The notes under the pieces are model-generated. The model worked only from the letters and a program-made list of their open reading frames with translations, searched no databases and was not told where the DNA came from. 59,216 bases of DNA. Source: Fictibacillus terranigra (GTDB lineage: Bacteria; Bacillota; Bacilli; Bacillales; Fictibacillaceae). Within the stretch, counting starts at the first letter, position 1. Each line of letters opens with the position of its first letter. This document shows positions 18,211-30,524 of this stretch, in pieces. The DNA lies in assembly GCF_030412265.1 (NCBI RefSeq), contig NZ_JAUHLN010000012.1, positions 1-59,216 of the forward strand. The letters run 5' to 3'. Made by a program: the position numbers and the translations under genes.

Positions 18211-18609
18211 TTACCAAATGTATGCTAATACTTCGCCGCCGACTTGTTGCTGGCGAGCTTCTTTGTCAGTTAAAACGCCTTTAGAAGTGGATACTAGTGC
18301 AATCCCTAATCCTCCAAGTACACGTGGAAGTTCAGTTGATTTTGCGTATACACGCAGTCCAGGCTTACTGATACGTTTAAGACCAGTAATTACACGCTCA
18401 TTGTTAGAACCGTATTTAAGGAAGATGCGAATCATCCCTTGTTTATTATCTTCAATGTATTCCACATCACGTACAAAGCCTTCACGCTTGAGGATTTCTG
18501 CGATTTCTTTCTTAATCGTTGAGCCAGGAACCTCTAGTTTATCGTGACGAACAGTGTTAGCGTTGCGAATACGAGTAAGCATATCTGCAATTGGATCTGT
18601 CATGACCAT
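18211..18609 (-). CDS. rpsH: 30S ribosomal protein S8 (uS8)
   Basis: This is a 132-residue protein opening [18 protein letters not shown] and ending GGEVLAYIW, both standard for S8. It binds 16S rRNA helix 21. In E. coli S8 autoregulates the spc operon; no such site was identified here. Confidence 0.98.
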   Translation of the reverse strand: MVMTDPIADMLTRIRNANTVRHDKLEVPGSTIKKEIAEILKREGFVRDVEYIEDNKQGMIRIFLKYGSNNERVITGLKRISKPGLRVYAKSTELPRVLGGLGIALVSTSKGVLTDKEARQQQVGGEVLAYIW

Positions 18610-18641
18610 TGATATTTACCTCCTTCCCTTTATTCAGGGTA

Positions 18642-19392
<751 letters not shown>

Positions 19393-19416
19393 CAAGATGC
19401 CCTCCTTTCACTGCAA

Positions 19417-19731
19417 TTATTTATCTAAAACTTCACCTGATTTAGCTACACGAACTTTTTTACCATCGACTTCTTTGTGACCTACACGGGTAGGAGCACC
19501 AGTCTTTGGATCAAGAGGCATTACGTTAGAAACGTGAACCGGAGCTTCTTGGCTTACGATTCCACCTTGTGGATTAGCCTGAGACGGTTTCGCGTGCTTC
19601 TTAACGATATTAACGCCTTCTACAAGGACACGATTTTGCTTCGGATAAGCTTCAAGGATCACACCTTGTTTGCCTTTATCCTTACCAGAAATCACTTGTA
19701 CTTTATCGCCTTTTTTAACATGCATTGGCAT
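19417..19731 (-). CDS. rplX: 50S ribosomal protein L24 (uL24)
   Basis: This is a 104-residue KOW-domain protein ([20 protein letters not shown]), an assembly initiator for the large subunit. The first ATG (MPMHV) is 10 nt from GGAGGTG. A second ATG two codons on matches the B. subtilis start but is farther from the ribosome-binding site. Confidence 0.97.
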   Translation of the reverse strand: MPMHVKKGDKVQVISGKDKGKQGVILEAYPKQNRVLVEGVNIVKKHAKPSQANPQGGIVSQEAPVHVSNVMPLDPKTGAPTRVGHKEVDGKKVRVAKSGEVLDK

Positions 19732-19785
19732 GAGCGTGTTGCACCTCCTTACAAGCCTGCTTTGAGTCTTGCATTCTATTGATAA

Positions 19786-20154
19786 TTAAAGTACTTCCGG
19801 AGCAAGTGATACGATCTTCATGAATTGTTTGTCACGAAGTTCACGAGCAACTGGTCCAAAAATACGAGTACCACGAGGACCCTTGTCATCACGAACGATT
19901 ACTGCTGCGTTTTCGTCAAAACGGATGGAAGATCCATCGTTACGGCGCATTCCGCGTTTTGTACGAACAACAACCGCTTTAACGACATCACCTTTCTTAA
20001 CAACGCCGCCTGGTGTTGCAGATTTTACAGAACAGACGATGATGTCACCAACGTTAGCGTATTTACGTCCAGAACCACCAAGAACTTTAATGCAAAGTAA
20101 CTCACGAGCACCTGAGTTGTCAGCTACTTTTAAACGAGTCTCTTGTTGAATCAT
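19786..20154 (-). CDS. rplN: 50S ribosomal protein L14 (uL14)
   Basis: This is a 122-residue protein starting [20 protein letters not shown] and ending [12 protein letters not shown], both diagnostic. It lies at the subunit interface and bridges to 16S rRNA. Confidence 0.98.
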   Translation of the reverse strand: MIQQETRLKVADNSGARELLCIKVLGGSGRKYANVGDIIVCSVKSATPGGVVKKGDVVKAVVVRTKRGMRRNDGSSIRFDENAAVIVRDDKGPRGTRIFGPVARELRDKQFMKIVSLAPEVL

Positions 20155-20198
20155 GCGAATTGACCTCCTTTCGGATACATTTTCGATCCGAACATATA

Positions 20199-20462
20199 TT
20201 AAATAACTACTGCTTCTTCAACCACTTCTACTAAACGGAAACGTTTGTCTTTAGAAAGCGGACGAGTTTCCATGATTCTTACCATGTCATTCATTTTTGC
20301 AGTGTTGTTTTCATCATGAGCTTTAAATTTCTTAGAGTACTTAACACGCTTGTTATATAAAGGGTGTTTTTTGTAAGTCTCTACAAGCACAGTGATTGTT
20401 TTGTCCATCTTGTCAGATACAACACGGCCAACATAAACTTTACGCTGGTTACGTTCACTCAT
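20199..20462 (-). CDS. rpsQ: 30S ribosomal protein S17 (uS17)
   Basis: This is an 87-residue OB-fold protein with [18 protein letters not shown] and the [15 protein letters not shown]-terminal phrase. A primary 16S rRNA binder. Confidence 0.98.
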   Translation of the reverse strand: MSERNQRKVYVGRVVSDKMDKTITVLVETYKKHPLYNKRVKYSKKFKAHDENNTAKMNDMVRIMETRPLSKDKRFRLVEVVEEAVVI

Positions 20463-20483
20463 TGTGCGAACCTCCTCTCAATG

Positions 20484-21773
<1,290 letters not shown>

Positions 21774-21776
21774 GTC

Positions 21777-22118
21777 TTATCCCTCCTTCTTTTCAGAAAC
21801 AACGATAGTGATGTGGCTAGTACGCTTGTTAATACGGCTTGCACGTCCCATTGCGCGAGGACGGAAACGTTTTAACGTAATGCCTTCATCTACGAATGCA
21901 GATGATACCACAAGGTTGTTTGGTTCCATTTCATAGTTGTGTTCCGCGTTTGCGATAGCAGACTTTAACACCTTTTCAATCACTGGAGAAGCAGCTTTTG
22001 GTGTTAGGCGTAAGATCGCAAGTGCTTCGCCTACTTGCTTACCTCGAATCAGATCGATAACAATTCTAGCTTTACGAGGAGCAATACGCACTTGTTTAGC
22101 AACAGCTTTTGCTTGCAT
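21777..22118 (-). CDS. rplV: 50S ribosomal protein L22 (uL22)
   Basis: This is a 113-residue protein with [21 protein letters not shown] near the start. Its loop [20 protein letters not shown] reaches into the exit tunnel, a macrolide-relevant site in bacteria. It lies 3 nt upstream of rpsC. Confidence 0.98.
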   Translation of the reverse strand: MQAKAVAKQVRIAPRKARIVIDLIRGKQVGEALAILRLTPKAASPVIEKVLKSAIANAEHNYEMEPNNLVVSSAFVDEGITLKRFRPRAMGRASRINKRTSHITIVVSEKKEG

Positions 22119-22138
22119 TTTGTGTACCTCCCCTCAAA

Positions 22139-22417
22139 TTAACGTCTTGTTTTCTTATCATCAGCGGCGTGACCTTTGTAAGTACGAGTTGGTGCAAATT
22201 CACCTAACTTATGTCCGACCATGTCTTCTGTAACATAAACCGGCACATGCTTACGGCCATCATATACTGCTAATGTGTGTCCGATGAATTCCGGGAAAAT
22301 TGTTGAACGGCGAGACCAAGTTTTAATAACTTTTTTGTCATTTGTTTCGTTCAAGCCTTCAACTTTTTTCATTAAGTGGTCATCAACAAAAGGTCCTTTT
22401 TTCAAACTGCGACCCAT
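22139..22417 (-). CDS. rpsS: 30S ribosomal protein S19 (uS19)
   Basis: This is a 92-residue protein starting [20 protein letters not shown], with [20 protein letters not shown] and [14 protein letters not shown]. It is in the head of the small subunit with S13. Confidence 0.98.
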   Translation of the reverse strand: MGRSLKKGPFVDDHLMKKVEGLNETNDKKVIKTWSRRSTIFPEFIGHTLAVYDGRKHVPVYVTEDMVGHKLGEFAPTRTYKGHAADDKKTRR

Positions 22418-22474
22418 ACGTGAACCTCCCTTCGCGATTGCGCTACGGTTCGATTGAACCGTAGAACAAACACG

Positions 22475-23305
22475 TTATTTTTTACGACGACGTACGATGT
22501 ACTTGTCAGTTGGATTGTTTTTCTTACGAGTCTTGTAGCCAAGAGTCGGTTTGCCCCATGGTGACATTGGTGATTTACGTCCGATTGGAGCGCGTCCTTC
22601 ACCACCACCGTGCGGGTGATCGTTAGGGTTCATTACAGAACCACGAACTGTTGGACGGATACCCATCCAGCGAGAGCGTCCTGCTTTACCTACGTTTACA
22701 AGCTCATGCTCGAGGTTACCTACTTGACCGATTGTTGCACGGCAAGTGAGAAGGATCATACGAACTTCTCCGGAACCCAAACGAACTAGCGCATATTTTT
22801 CTTCTTTACCAAGAAGCTGAGCTTCAGCACCAGCTGAACGAGCTAGCTGTCCGCCTTTACCAGGTTTCAGCTCGATGTTGTGGATTGTAGAACCTACAGG
22901 AATGTTCGCAAGCGGAAGTGCATTCCCTACTTTAATGTCAGCGTCAACGCCGGACATGATTTCTTGGCCTACTTTAAGTCCTTTTGGAGCAAGGATGTAA
23001 CGTTTTTCACCGTCAACATAGTTGATTAGTGCGATGTTTGCAGTACGGTTCGGATCATACTCGATTGTAGCAACGCGTCCTGGTATTCCATCTTTGTTAC
23101 GTTTAAAGTCGATGATTCTGTATTTACGCTTGTGTCCACCGCCTTGGTGACGAACAGTAAGTTTACCTTGGTTGTTGCGTCCGGCTTTTTTGCTTAGTGG
23201 TGCAAGCAATGATTTTTCTGGTTTGTCTGTAGTGATTTCAGCATAGTCAAGCTGAGTCATGTTACGACGACCGTTAGTGATCGGTTTAAACTTTTTGATA
23301 CCCAT
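22475..23305 (-). CDS. rplB: 50S ribosomal protein L2 (uL2)
   Basis: This is a 276-residue protein, the usual length. It shows [36 protein letters not shown] and the peptidyl-transferase-proximal [18 protein letters not shown] with the conserved His. A key 23S rRNA binder. Confidence 0.99.
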   Translation of the reverse strand: MGIKKFKPITNGRRNMTQLDYAEITTDKPEKSLLAPLSKKAGRNNQGKLTVRHQGGGHKRKYRIIDFKRNKDGIPGRVATIEYDPNRTANIALINYVDGEKRYILAPKGLKVGQEIMSGVDADIKVGNALPLANIPVGSTIHNIELKPGKGGQLARSAGAEAQLLGKEEKYALVRLGSGEVRMILLTCRATIGQVGNLEHELVNVGKAGRSRWMGIRPTVRGSVMNPNDHPHGGGEGRAPIGRKSPMSPWGKPTLGYKTRKKNNPTDKYIVRRRKK

Positions 23306-23333
23306 TTGTGTTTCCCTCCTTTACCTGTTGATC

Positions 23334-23621
23334 TTAAACTCCTTCAAAGAAGTCCAATTCTTTGCTTCCTGGAGTTAAAGTAATGATTGCTTTTTTACGT
23401 TTTGAAGTATAGCCAGTATGACGACCTACACGCTTGAATTTCCCTTTGTAGTTCGCAGTGTTTACTGATGCAACTTTAATTCCGAAAATTTCTTCCAGCG
23501 CAGTTTTGATTTGAGTCTTAGTCGCGCGAGTGTCCACTTCGAAAGTGTATTTTCCGTCAGCCATAATTTCAGTAGAACGCTCTGTAATTACGGGGCGCTT
23601 AATAATATCACGTGCATCCAT
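23334..23621 (-). CDS. rplW: 50S ribosomal protein L23 (uL23)
   Basis: This is a 95-residue protein with [20 protein letters not shown] and [20 protein letters not shown]. It is the docking site for trigger factor and SRP at the tunnel exit. It shares one base with the rplD stop codon (TAATG). Confidence 0.98.
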   Translation of the reverse strand: MDARDIIKRPVITERSTEIMADGKYTFEVDTRATKTQIKTALEEIFGIKVASVNTANYKGKFKRVGRHTGYTSKRKKAIITLTPGSKELDFFEGV

Positions 23622-24244
23622 TATGCAAGCACCTCCTCTACTTTTTCCACAGCGTCTCTTGTCATAACAAGCTTGTCGTGGTTAAGCACATCAAGCACGT
23701 TAACACCAGTTGCTGTAACAACAGTTACACCAGGGATGTTACGAGCAGATAACGCAACAAATTCGTTAAAGTCACCTGTTACAACAAGTGCTTTGCGATC
23801 TGCGGATAGATTTGTCAGTACTTGTTTCATATCTTTTGTTTTTGGAGCATCAAAAGAAAGAGCGTCAAGTACTACTAGGTTATTATCGATTACCTTGGAA
23901 GAAAGTGCAGATTTAATAGCTAAACGTCGAACTTTCTTAGGCAATTTGTAAGAATAGCTTCTTGGCGTTGGTCCGAAAACTGTTCCACCGCCTACCCATT
24001 GTGGAGAACGGATTGAACCTTGACGAGCACGTCCAGTTCCTTTTTGTCTCCATGGTTTGCGTCCACCACCGGCAACTTCAGAACGGTTTTTCACGTCGTG
24101 GTTACCTTGACGAAGTGACGCTTGCTGCATGACAACAGCATCAAATAATACATTTTGGTTTGGTTCAATACCGAAAACGGAAGCATTAAGCTCGATATCG
24201 CCAGCTTGAGAACCATCTTGTTTGTAAATAGCTACTTTAGGCAT
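23621..24244 (-). CDS. rplD: 50S ribosomal protein L4 (uL4)
   Basis: This is a 207-residue protein with the extended loop [20 protein letters not shown] that lines the exit tunnel. In enterobacteria L4 autoregulates the S10 operon; I see no equivalent control element in this leader. Confidence 0.98.
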   Translation of the reverse strand: MPKVAIYKQDGSQAGDIELNASVFGIEPNQNVLFDAVVMQQASLRQGNHDVKNRSEVAGGGRKPWRQKGTGRARQGSIRSPQWVGGGTVFGPTPRSYSYKLPKKVRRLAIKSALSSKVIDNNLVVLDALSFDAPKTKDMKQVLTNLSADRKALVVTGDFNEFVALSARNIPGVTVVTATGVNVLDVLNHDKLVMTRDAVEKVEEVLA

Positions 24245-24261
24245 CGATGTATCCTCCCTTC

Positions 24262-24900
24262 TTATTTAGCTTCTTTAGCTTTTACAGCTGCATTGATTGT
24301 AACGTAGCTCTTTTTCGCACCAGGTACGTTACCTTTGATTAGAAGTACGTTGCGCTCAGCATCAACTTTAACAACTTCTAGATTTTGAACAGTAATTGTA
24401 TCTCCGCCTGTACGTCCAGGTAGGTTTTTACCTTTGAATACACGGTTAGGGTCAACTGCACCCATAGAACCGGGACGACGGTGGTAACGGGAACCGTGGC
24501 TCATAGGTCCGCGGGATTGTCCGTGGCGTTTGATAACACCTTGGAATCCTTTACCTTTTGATGTTCCGGTTACATCAACGATGTCACCTTCTGCGAAAAT
24601 ATCTACCTTGACTTCCTGACCAACTTCAAAATCCGCGCCTTCTACATTGCGGAATTCTTTCACGAAGCGCTTAGGGTTTGTGTTAGCTTTAGCAGCATGC
24701 CCTTTTGCAGGCTTGTTCACACGGCTTTCTTTCTTATCATCAAATCCCAATTGGATTGCTTCGTAACCGTCGTTTTCAGCAGTTTTCTTTTGAAGAACAA
24801 CGTTTGGAGTAACTTCAACGACAGTAACTGGGATTAGTTCACCGTTTTCTGCGAATACTTGAGTCATTCCAACTTTTTTACCTAAGATTCCTTTGGCCAT
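24262..24900 (-). CDS. rplC: 50S ribosomal protein L3 (uL3)
   Basis: This is a 212-residue protein starting [20 protein letters not shown]. It has the loop [20 protein letters not shown] that approaches the peptidyl-transferase centre. It is the second gene of the S10 operon. Confidence 0.98.
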   Translation of the reverse strand: MAKGILGKKVGMTQVFAENGELIPVTVVEVTPNVVLQKKTAENDGYEAIQLGFDDKKESRVNKPAKGHAAKANTNPKRFVKEFRNVEGADFEVGQEVKVDIFAEGDIVDVTGTSKGKGFQGVIKRHGQSRGPMSHGSRYHRRPGSMGAVDPNRVFKGKNLPGRTGGDTITVQNLEVVKVDAERNVLLIKGNVPGAKKSYVTINAAVKAKEAK

Positions 24901-24947
24901 TAGTCACACCTCCTATTAAATGTTTGAGTTTTTTTATATGTTATTTC

Positions 24948-25399
<452 letters not shown>

Positions 25400-25428
25400 A
25401 TTATAGTAAAAACAGCTGCCCAATGCAA
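25400..25428 (-). promoter_or_regulatory. S10 operon proximal sigA promoter
   Basis: The minus strand reads TTGCAT (25423-25428), a 17-nt spacer and a perfect TATAAT (25400-25405). Confidence 0.78.
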
Positions 25429-25469
25429 GCTATTCTTATAAATATTTTCGTCGGCCGCACACTTTTTCT

Positions 25470-25498
25470 ATTATAGAGGCATAACCGTGTAATAGCAA
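25470..25498 (-). promoter_or_regulatory. S10 operon distal sigA promoter
   Basis: The minus strand reads TTGCTA (25493-25498), a 17-nt spacer and a perfect TATAAT (25470-25475). It lies 70 bp upstream of the proximal promoter and has the same geometry. Confidence 0.75.
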
Positions 25499-25533
25499 GC
25501 CGAATCAGGATTTACCAAAAGAAAAACGGAAGT

Positions 25534-25547
25534 GCCTTGATCAAGGC
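25534..25547. repeat. 14-bp perfect palindrome upstream of the S10 promoters
   Basis: GCCTTGATCAAGGC lies about 36 bp upstream of the distal -35 and downstream of the tuf terminator. It has no T run, so it is not a terminator. It may be an operator, or chance. Confidence 0.5.
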
Positions 25548-25630
25548 CGACATCGAGGACTCAGGCGCTGAAGCCAGACATCACTTCTAAGTCGAGTTTC
25601 TTCTATATAAATAAGCAACTGAATGCAAAC

Positions 25631-25660
25631 AAAAAAGCATCCCAATCAGGGATGCTTTTT
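25631..25660 (-). terminator. intrinsic terminator of tuf
   Basis: A 12-bp stem AAAAAGCATCCC / GGGATGCTTTTT (25632-25660) with a 5-nt loop is followed by T on the minus strand, 13 nt after the tuf stop. It separates the str and S10 operons. Confidence 0.92.
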
Positions 25661-25672
25661 ATAAACGATGAA

Positions 25673-26863
25673 CTATTCTTGGATAGTAGCTACTACTCCA
25701 GCACCTACAGTACGTCCACCTTCACGAATAGAGAACTTAGTTCCTTCTTCGATCGCGATTGGAGCGATTAGTTCAACAGTCATTTCGATGTTGTCTCCTG
25801 GCATAACCATTTCAGTTCCTTCTGGAAGTTGGATGATACCAGTTACGTCAGTTGTACGGAAGTAGAACTGAGGACGGTAGTTAGAGAAGAATGGAGTGTG
25901 ACGTCCACCCTCTTCTTTTGAAAGAACATAAACTTCAGCTTTGAACTTTGTGTGAGCTTTAACAGTTCCTGGTTTTGCAAGAACTTGTCCACGCTCAACA
26001 TCGTCACGGGAAACCCCGCGAAGAAGTGCACCGATGTTGTCACCAGCTTCAGCATAGTCAAGAAGTTTACGGAACATCTCAACACCTGTTACAGTAGTTG
26101 ATTTTGGCTCTTCAGTAAGACCAAGGATCTCGATAACGTCACCAACTTTAACTTGTCCACGCTCAACACGTCCAGTAGCAACTGTACCACGGCCAGTGAT
26201 TGAGAATACGTCCTCAACAGGCATCATGAATGGTTTATCAGTGTCACGTGGAGGAGTTGGGATGTACTCGTCAACTGCGTCCATAAGTTCGATGATTTTA
26301 GCTTCCCACTCAGCATCTCCTTCAAGAGCTTTAAGAGCAGAACCTTTGATTACAGGAACATCGTCTCCTGGGAAATCGTACTCAGAAAGAAGGTCACGAA
26401 CTTCCATTTCAACTAGTTCAAGAAGTTCTTCGTCATCTACCATGTCACATTTGTTCAAGAATACAACTAGGTAAGGTACACCTACTTGACGAGAAAGAAG
26501 GATGTGTTCACGAGTTTGTGGCATTGGGCCGTCAGCAGCAGATACTACTAGGATCCCTCCGTCCATTTGTGCAGCACCAGTGATCATGTTTTTAACATAG
26601 TCAGCATGTCCTGGGCAGTCAACGTGTGCATAGTGGCGAGTGTCAGTTTCATACTCAACGTGTGCAGTTGAGATTGTGATACCACGCTCACGCTCTTCTG
26701 GAGCACCATCGATTTGGTCGTAAGCCATAGCTTGGCCTTTACCAGATTTCTTAGCAAGTACAGATGTAATTGCAGCTGTTAAAGTTGTTTTACCGTGGTC
26801 AACGTGTCCGATTGTACCAATATTCGCATGCGTTTTGGAACGATCAAATTTCTCTTTAGCCAT
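25673..26863 (-). CDS. tuf: elongation factor Tu
   Basis: This is a 396-residue GTPase that delivers aminoacyl-tRNA. G motifs are GHVDHGKTT (G1), the RGITI switch I region, DCPGHADY (G3) and NKCD (G4). Beta-barrel domains 2 and 3 follow. It is the last gene of the str operon, 113 nt after fusA, and ends at a strong terminator. Confidence 0.99.
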   Translation of the reverse strand: MAKEKFDRSKTHANIGTIGHVDHGKTTLTAAITSVLAKKSGKGQAMAYDQIDGAPEERERGITISTAHVEYETDTRHYAHVDCPGHADYVKNMITGAAQMDGGILVVSAADGPMPQTREHILLSRQVGVPYLVVFLNKCDMVDDEELLELVEMEVRDLLSEYDFPGDDVPVIKGSALKALEGDAEWEAKIIELMDAVDEYIPTPPRDTDKPFMMPVEDVFSITGRGTVATGRVERGQVKVGDVIEILGLTEEPKSTTVTGVEMFRKLLDYAEAGDNIGALLRGVSRDDVERGQVLAKPGTVKAHTKFKAEVYVLSKEEGGRHTPFFSNYRPQFYFRTTDVTGIIQLPEGTEMVMPGDNIEMTVELIAPIAIEEGTKFSIREGGRTVGAGVVATIQE

Positions 26864-26914
26864 GAGAAAGATTCCTCCTTAATATGTGTAAAAGTTTAAT
26901 TTTTATATTTAAAA

Positions 26915-26929
26915 CAGACAGGTTGTCTG
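26915..26929 (-). terminator. small hairpin between fusA and tuf (possible attenuator)
   Basis: The minus strand reads CAGACA-ACC-TGTCTG followed by TTTTAAAT. The 6-bp stem is short, so termination would be partial at best; tuf lies 52 nt downstream. Confidence 0.35.
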
Positions 26930-26976
26930 CCTATTTTAGATTACATGAAAAGCTAGTTTCTTACAACTGTCAACTA

Positions 26977-29055
26977 TTATTGGCCAGTTGATTTTTTAAT
27001 GATTTCCTCTGAAATTGATTTCGGTACTTCTTCGTAGTGGTCAAAGTGCATGGAGTAAGTTCCACGTCCTTGTGTACGAGAACGAAGTGATGTTGCATAA
27101 CCAAACATTTCAGCAAGTGGAACCATCGCTTTAACAACTTGAGCATTACCGCGAGCTTCCATACCTTCAACGCGTCCGCGTCGGGAAGTTACGTCACCCA
27201 TAATGTCTCCCATGTACTCCTCAGGAACAACCACTTCAACTTTCATGATCGGCTCAAGGATAGCAGGGTCACATTTTGATTTCGCGTTTTTAAGTGCCAT
27301 GGATCCGGCAATTTTGAACGCCATTTCGTTGGAGTCAACGTCATGGTATGAACCGTCAACGATTTTCGCTTTAAGGTCAAGCATTGGGAAGCCTGCAAGC
27401 ATACCATTTTTCATTGATTCTTCGATACCGGCTTGTACCGCTGGGATGTATTCACGTGGAACAACACCACCGACGATTTTGTTTTCGAATACGAATCCAG
27501 ATCCTTCTTCACCTGGCTCGAACTCGATCCAAACGTGACCGTATTGACCACGACCACCGGACTGACGAACGAACTTACCTTCAACTTTAGCCGCTTGGCG
27601 GATGGTTTCACGGTAAGCAACCTGTGGAGCACCTACGTTAGCTTCAACTTTGAATTCACGTTTCATACGGTCAACTAGGATGTCCAGGTGAAGTTCACCC
27701 ATTCCGCCGATGATCGTTTGTCCTGTTTCCTCATCCGTTTCAGTTCTAAAGGTAGGATCTTCCTCAGCAAGTTTCGCAAGGGCCATACCCATTTTGTCCT
27801 GGTCGGCCTTAGATTTAGGCTCGATGGACAAGTGGATTACAGGCTCTGGGAATACCATAGATTCAAGGATAACCTGGTTCTTCTCATCACAGAGAGTATC
27901 ACCAGTTGTAGTATCTTTCAAACCTACAGCAGCTGCGATATCACCAGCGTATACGATAGAGATCTCTTCACGGTGGTTAGCGTGCATTTGAAGGATACGT
28001 CCTACGCGCTCACGCTTACCTTTTGTAGAGTTCTGTACATAAGAACCAGAGTTCAATGTTCCTGAGTATACGCGGAAGAATGTAAGTTTACCGACATAAG
28101 GGTCAGTCATAACTTTAAATGCCAATGCAGAGAAAGGAGCCTCGTCGCTGGATTCGCGAGTTACTTCTTCTTCAGAATCAGGTAGTGTACCTTTGATTGC
28201 TTCTACATCGGTTGGAGCTGGCAAGTAGTCAAGAACTGCATCCAGCATAAGCTGAACACCCTTGTTCTTAAATGCAGATCCACAGATTACAGGAAAGAAA
28301 TCAACGTTTACAGTTCCTTGACGGATGGCTGCTTTGATTTCTTCGTTTGTAATCTCTTCGCCTTCTAAGTACTTCATCATCAACTCTTCATCAAGCTCAG
28401 CTACCGCTTCGATAAGCTTTCCACGGTACTCTTCCGCTTGCTCTTGATAATCAGCAGGGATTTCACCTACTTCAATATCAGTACCAAGGTCGTTTCCGTA
28501 GAATACAGCTTTCATCTCGATTAGGTCGATGATGGCTTCGAATTGATCTTCAGCACCGATAGGAAGCTGAATTGGATGTGCGTTTGCACCAAGACGGTCA
28601 TGAAGAGTCTTTACAGAGTAAAGGAAGTCAGCACCGATCTTGTCCATTTTGTTAACGAATACTACACGGGGAACCCCGTAAGTTGTTGCTTGACGCCATA
28701 CTGTTTCAGTTTGCGGTTCTACCCCAGACTGTGCATCGAGTACAGCTACAGCTCCGTCTAATACACGCAATGAACGTTCTACTTCTACTGTAAAGTCTAC
28801 GTGTCCAGGAGTATCAATGATGTTGATACGGTGACCTTTCCACTGAGCAGTAGTTGCAGCGGAAGTGATTGTGATTCCGCGCTCTTGCTCCTGCTCCATC
28901 CAGTCCATTTGGGAAGCTCCTTCATGAGTTTCACCAATTTTATGGATACGACCTGTATAGTATAGTACACGTTCTGTAGTTGTTGTTTTACCAGCATCGA
29001 TGTGAGCCATGATGCCGATGTTACGCGTATTTTTTAAGGAGAATTCTCTTGCCAT
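26977..29055 (-). CDS. fusA: elongation factor G
   Basis: This is a 692-residue translocation GTPase. G1 is [13 protein letters not shown], followed by [20 protein letters not shown] and [10 protein letters not shown]. The C-terminal domains IV-V contain the QLKGSY-type tip region (here [16 protein letters not shown]). It lies between rpsG and tuf. Confidence 0.99.
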   Translation of the reverse strand: MAREFSLKNTRNIGIMAHIDAGKTTTTERVLYYTGRIHKIGETHEGASQMDWMEQEQERGITITSAATTAQWKGHRINIIDTPGHVDFTVEVERSLRVLDGAVAVLDAQSGVEPQTETVWRQATTYGVPRVVFVNKMDKIGADFLYSVKTLHDRLGANAHPIQLPIGAEDQFEAIIDLIEMKAVFYGNDLGTDIEVGEIPADYQEQAEEYRGKLIEAVAELDEELMMKYLEGEEITNEEIKAAIRQGTVNVDFFPVICGSAFKNKGVQLMLDAVLDYLPAPTDVEAIKGTLPDSEEEVTRESSDEAPFSALAFKVMTDPYVGKLTFFRVYSGTLNSGSYVQNSTKGKRERVGRILQMHANHREEISIVYAGDIAAAVGLKDTTTGDTLCDEKNQVILESMVFPEPVIHLSIEPKSKADQDKMGMALAKLAEEDPTFRTETDEETGQTIIGGMGELHLDILVDRMKREFKVEANVGAPQVAYRETIRQAAKVEGKFVRQSGGRGQYGHVWIEFEPGEEGSGFVFENKIVGGVVPREYIPAVQAGIEESMKNGMLAGFPMLDLKAKIVDGSYHDVDSNEMAFKIAGSMALKNAKSKCDPAILEPIMKVEVVVPEEYMGDIMGDVTSRRGRVEGMEARGNAQVVKAMVPLAEMFGYATSLRSRTQGRGTYSMHFDHYEEVPKSISEEIIKKSTGQ

Positions 29056-29135
29056 GAATTTCTCTCCTTCCTATACATAGGAAATAATTTTTTATAGTGT
29101 GATAGAGACAGCTAAGAAACTGTCTCTTGTGTTTT

Positions 29136-29606
29136 TTACCAGCGGTAGTGAGCAAACGCTTTGTTCGCTTCTGCCATTTTGTGCATGTCTTCACGCTTCT
29201 TCACTGATGCTCCAGCATTGTTAGCAGCATCGATGATTTCGTTAGCAAGACGTTCTTCCATTGTCTTTTCGCCACGAAGACGAGCGTAGTTAGTTAACCA
29301 ACGAAGTCCTAGAGTCGTACGGCGCTCAGGGCGAACTTCAACTGGAACTTGGTAGTTGGCACCACCCACACGGCGAGCGCGAACTTCAAGAACAGGCATG
29401 ATGTTCTTAAGAGCTTGTTCGAATACTTCCATAGGTTCTGTGTTTGTACGTTCTTTAATAATGTCAAATGCATTATAAAGAATGGTTTGTGCTACTCCTC
29501 TTTTACCGTCAATCATAATTTTGTTGATCAGACGAGTTACAAGCTTAGACTTGTAAATTGGATCAGGTAACACATCACGACGAGATACAGGTCCTTTACG
29601 AGGCAT
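29136..29606 (-). CDS. rpsG: 30S ribosomal protein S7 (uS7)
   Basis: This is a 156-residue protein starting [20 protein letters not shown], with [19 protein letters not shown]. It nucleates assembly of the small-subunit head and contacts E-site tRNA. It follows rpsL by 45 nt. Confidence 0.98.
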   Translation of the reverse strand: MPRKGPVSRRDVLPDPIYKSKLVTRLINKIMIDGKRGVAQTILYNAFDIIKERTNTEPMEVFEQALKNIMPVLEVRARRVGGANYQVPVEVRPERRTTLGLRWLTNYARLRGEKTMEERLANEIIDAANNAGASVKKREDMHKMAEANKAFAHYRW

Positions 29607-29651
29607 TGTGTCCCCTCCTTTCTCCTATTTGATTACGCAATATTCAAAAGC

Positions 29652-30104
<453 letters not shown>

Positions 30105-30115
30105 CTAAGACCACT

Positions 30116-30185
30116 GAACCAGGTGGTTCATCTTTGGACAAAAGAAAGTTTTTGCGAGAGGCCACGCGGGTGACGTCGCAAAAAC
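30116..30185 (-). promoter_or_regulatory. two hairpins in the rplGB-rpsL intergenic leader
   Basis: A 10-bp perfect stem GTTTTTGCGA / TCGCAAAAAC (30148-30157 and 30176-30185, 18-nt loop) is followed by a small stem GAACCA / TGGTTC (30116-30129). No T run follows directly, so an mRNA-processing or protein-binding site fits better than a terminator. Confidence 0.55.
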
Positions 30186-30192
30186 ATTTATT

Positions 30193-30441
30193 TTATCCTT
30201 TTATAGCAACAGTTGCGGCTCCAACATCAATTCCGCAAGCTTTACCAAGCTTTTTCATGGAATCAACTCTCGTAATCGGGACAAGTTTTTCCTGTGCGAT
30301 CTGTAAAACCTTACCGGTCACACGAGGATCAGCATCATCGGCAACGACGAGCTCTTTCACTTCCCCGTTTTGCAAAGCCTTAATGGTTTGCTTAGTTCCT
30401 ACGATAAAATCAGAAGCCTGTGTCACTTTTTCATAAGACAT
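30193..30441 (-). CDS. rplGB: L7Ae-family K-turn RNA-binding protein (RplGB/YbxF)
   Basis: This is an 82-residue L7Ae/L30e-like protein. It has the family core [26 protein letters not shown] and [16 protein letters not shown]. subtilis YbxF binds kink-turn RNA. I placed the start at ATG 30439-30441 (MSYEKV) behind GGAGG; twelve upstream codons are rejected. It is the first gene of the str transcript, between rpoC and rpsL. Confidence 0.95.
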   Translation of the reverse strand: MSYEKVTQASDFIVGTKQTIKALQNGEVKELVVADDADPRVTGKVLQIAQEKLVPITRVDSMKKLGKACGIDVGAATVAIKG

Positions 30442-30470
30442 CGTTATATCCTCCAAAGTAACATTTCTTA

Positions 30471-30504
30471 GGAGCACTCAGATATGATATCACTGTTGTG
30501 CTCC
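30471..30504. repeat. inverted repeat around the str promoter -10
   Basis: GGAGCAC (30471-30477) and GTGCTCC (30498-30504) flank the -10 hexamer, with an inner 11-bp palindrome GATATGATATC. There is no T run. It could be an operator or a weak end to the rpoC transcript. Confidence 0.5.
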
Positions 30505-30513
30505 CAATGTCAA
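30484..30513 (-). promoter_or_regulatory. sigA promoter of the rplGB-str operon
   Basis: The minus strand reads a perfect TTGACA (30508-30513), an 18-nt spacer and TATCAT (30484-30489), with a TGA extension before the -10. It lies just after the rpoC stop. Confidence 0.75.
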
Positions 30514-30524
30514 CACTTCTCTTG

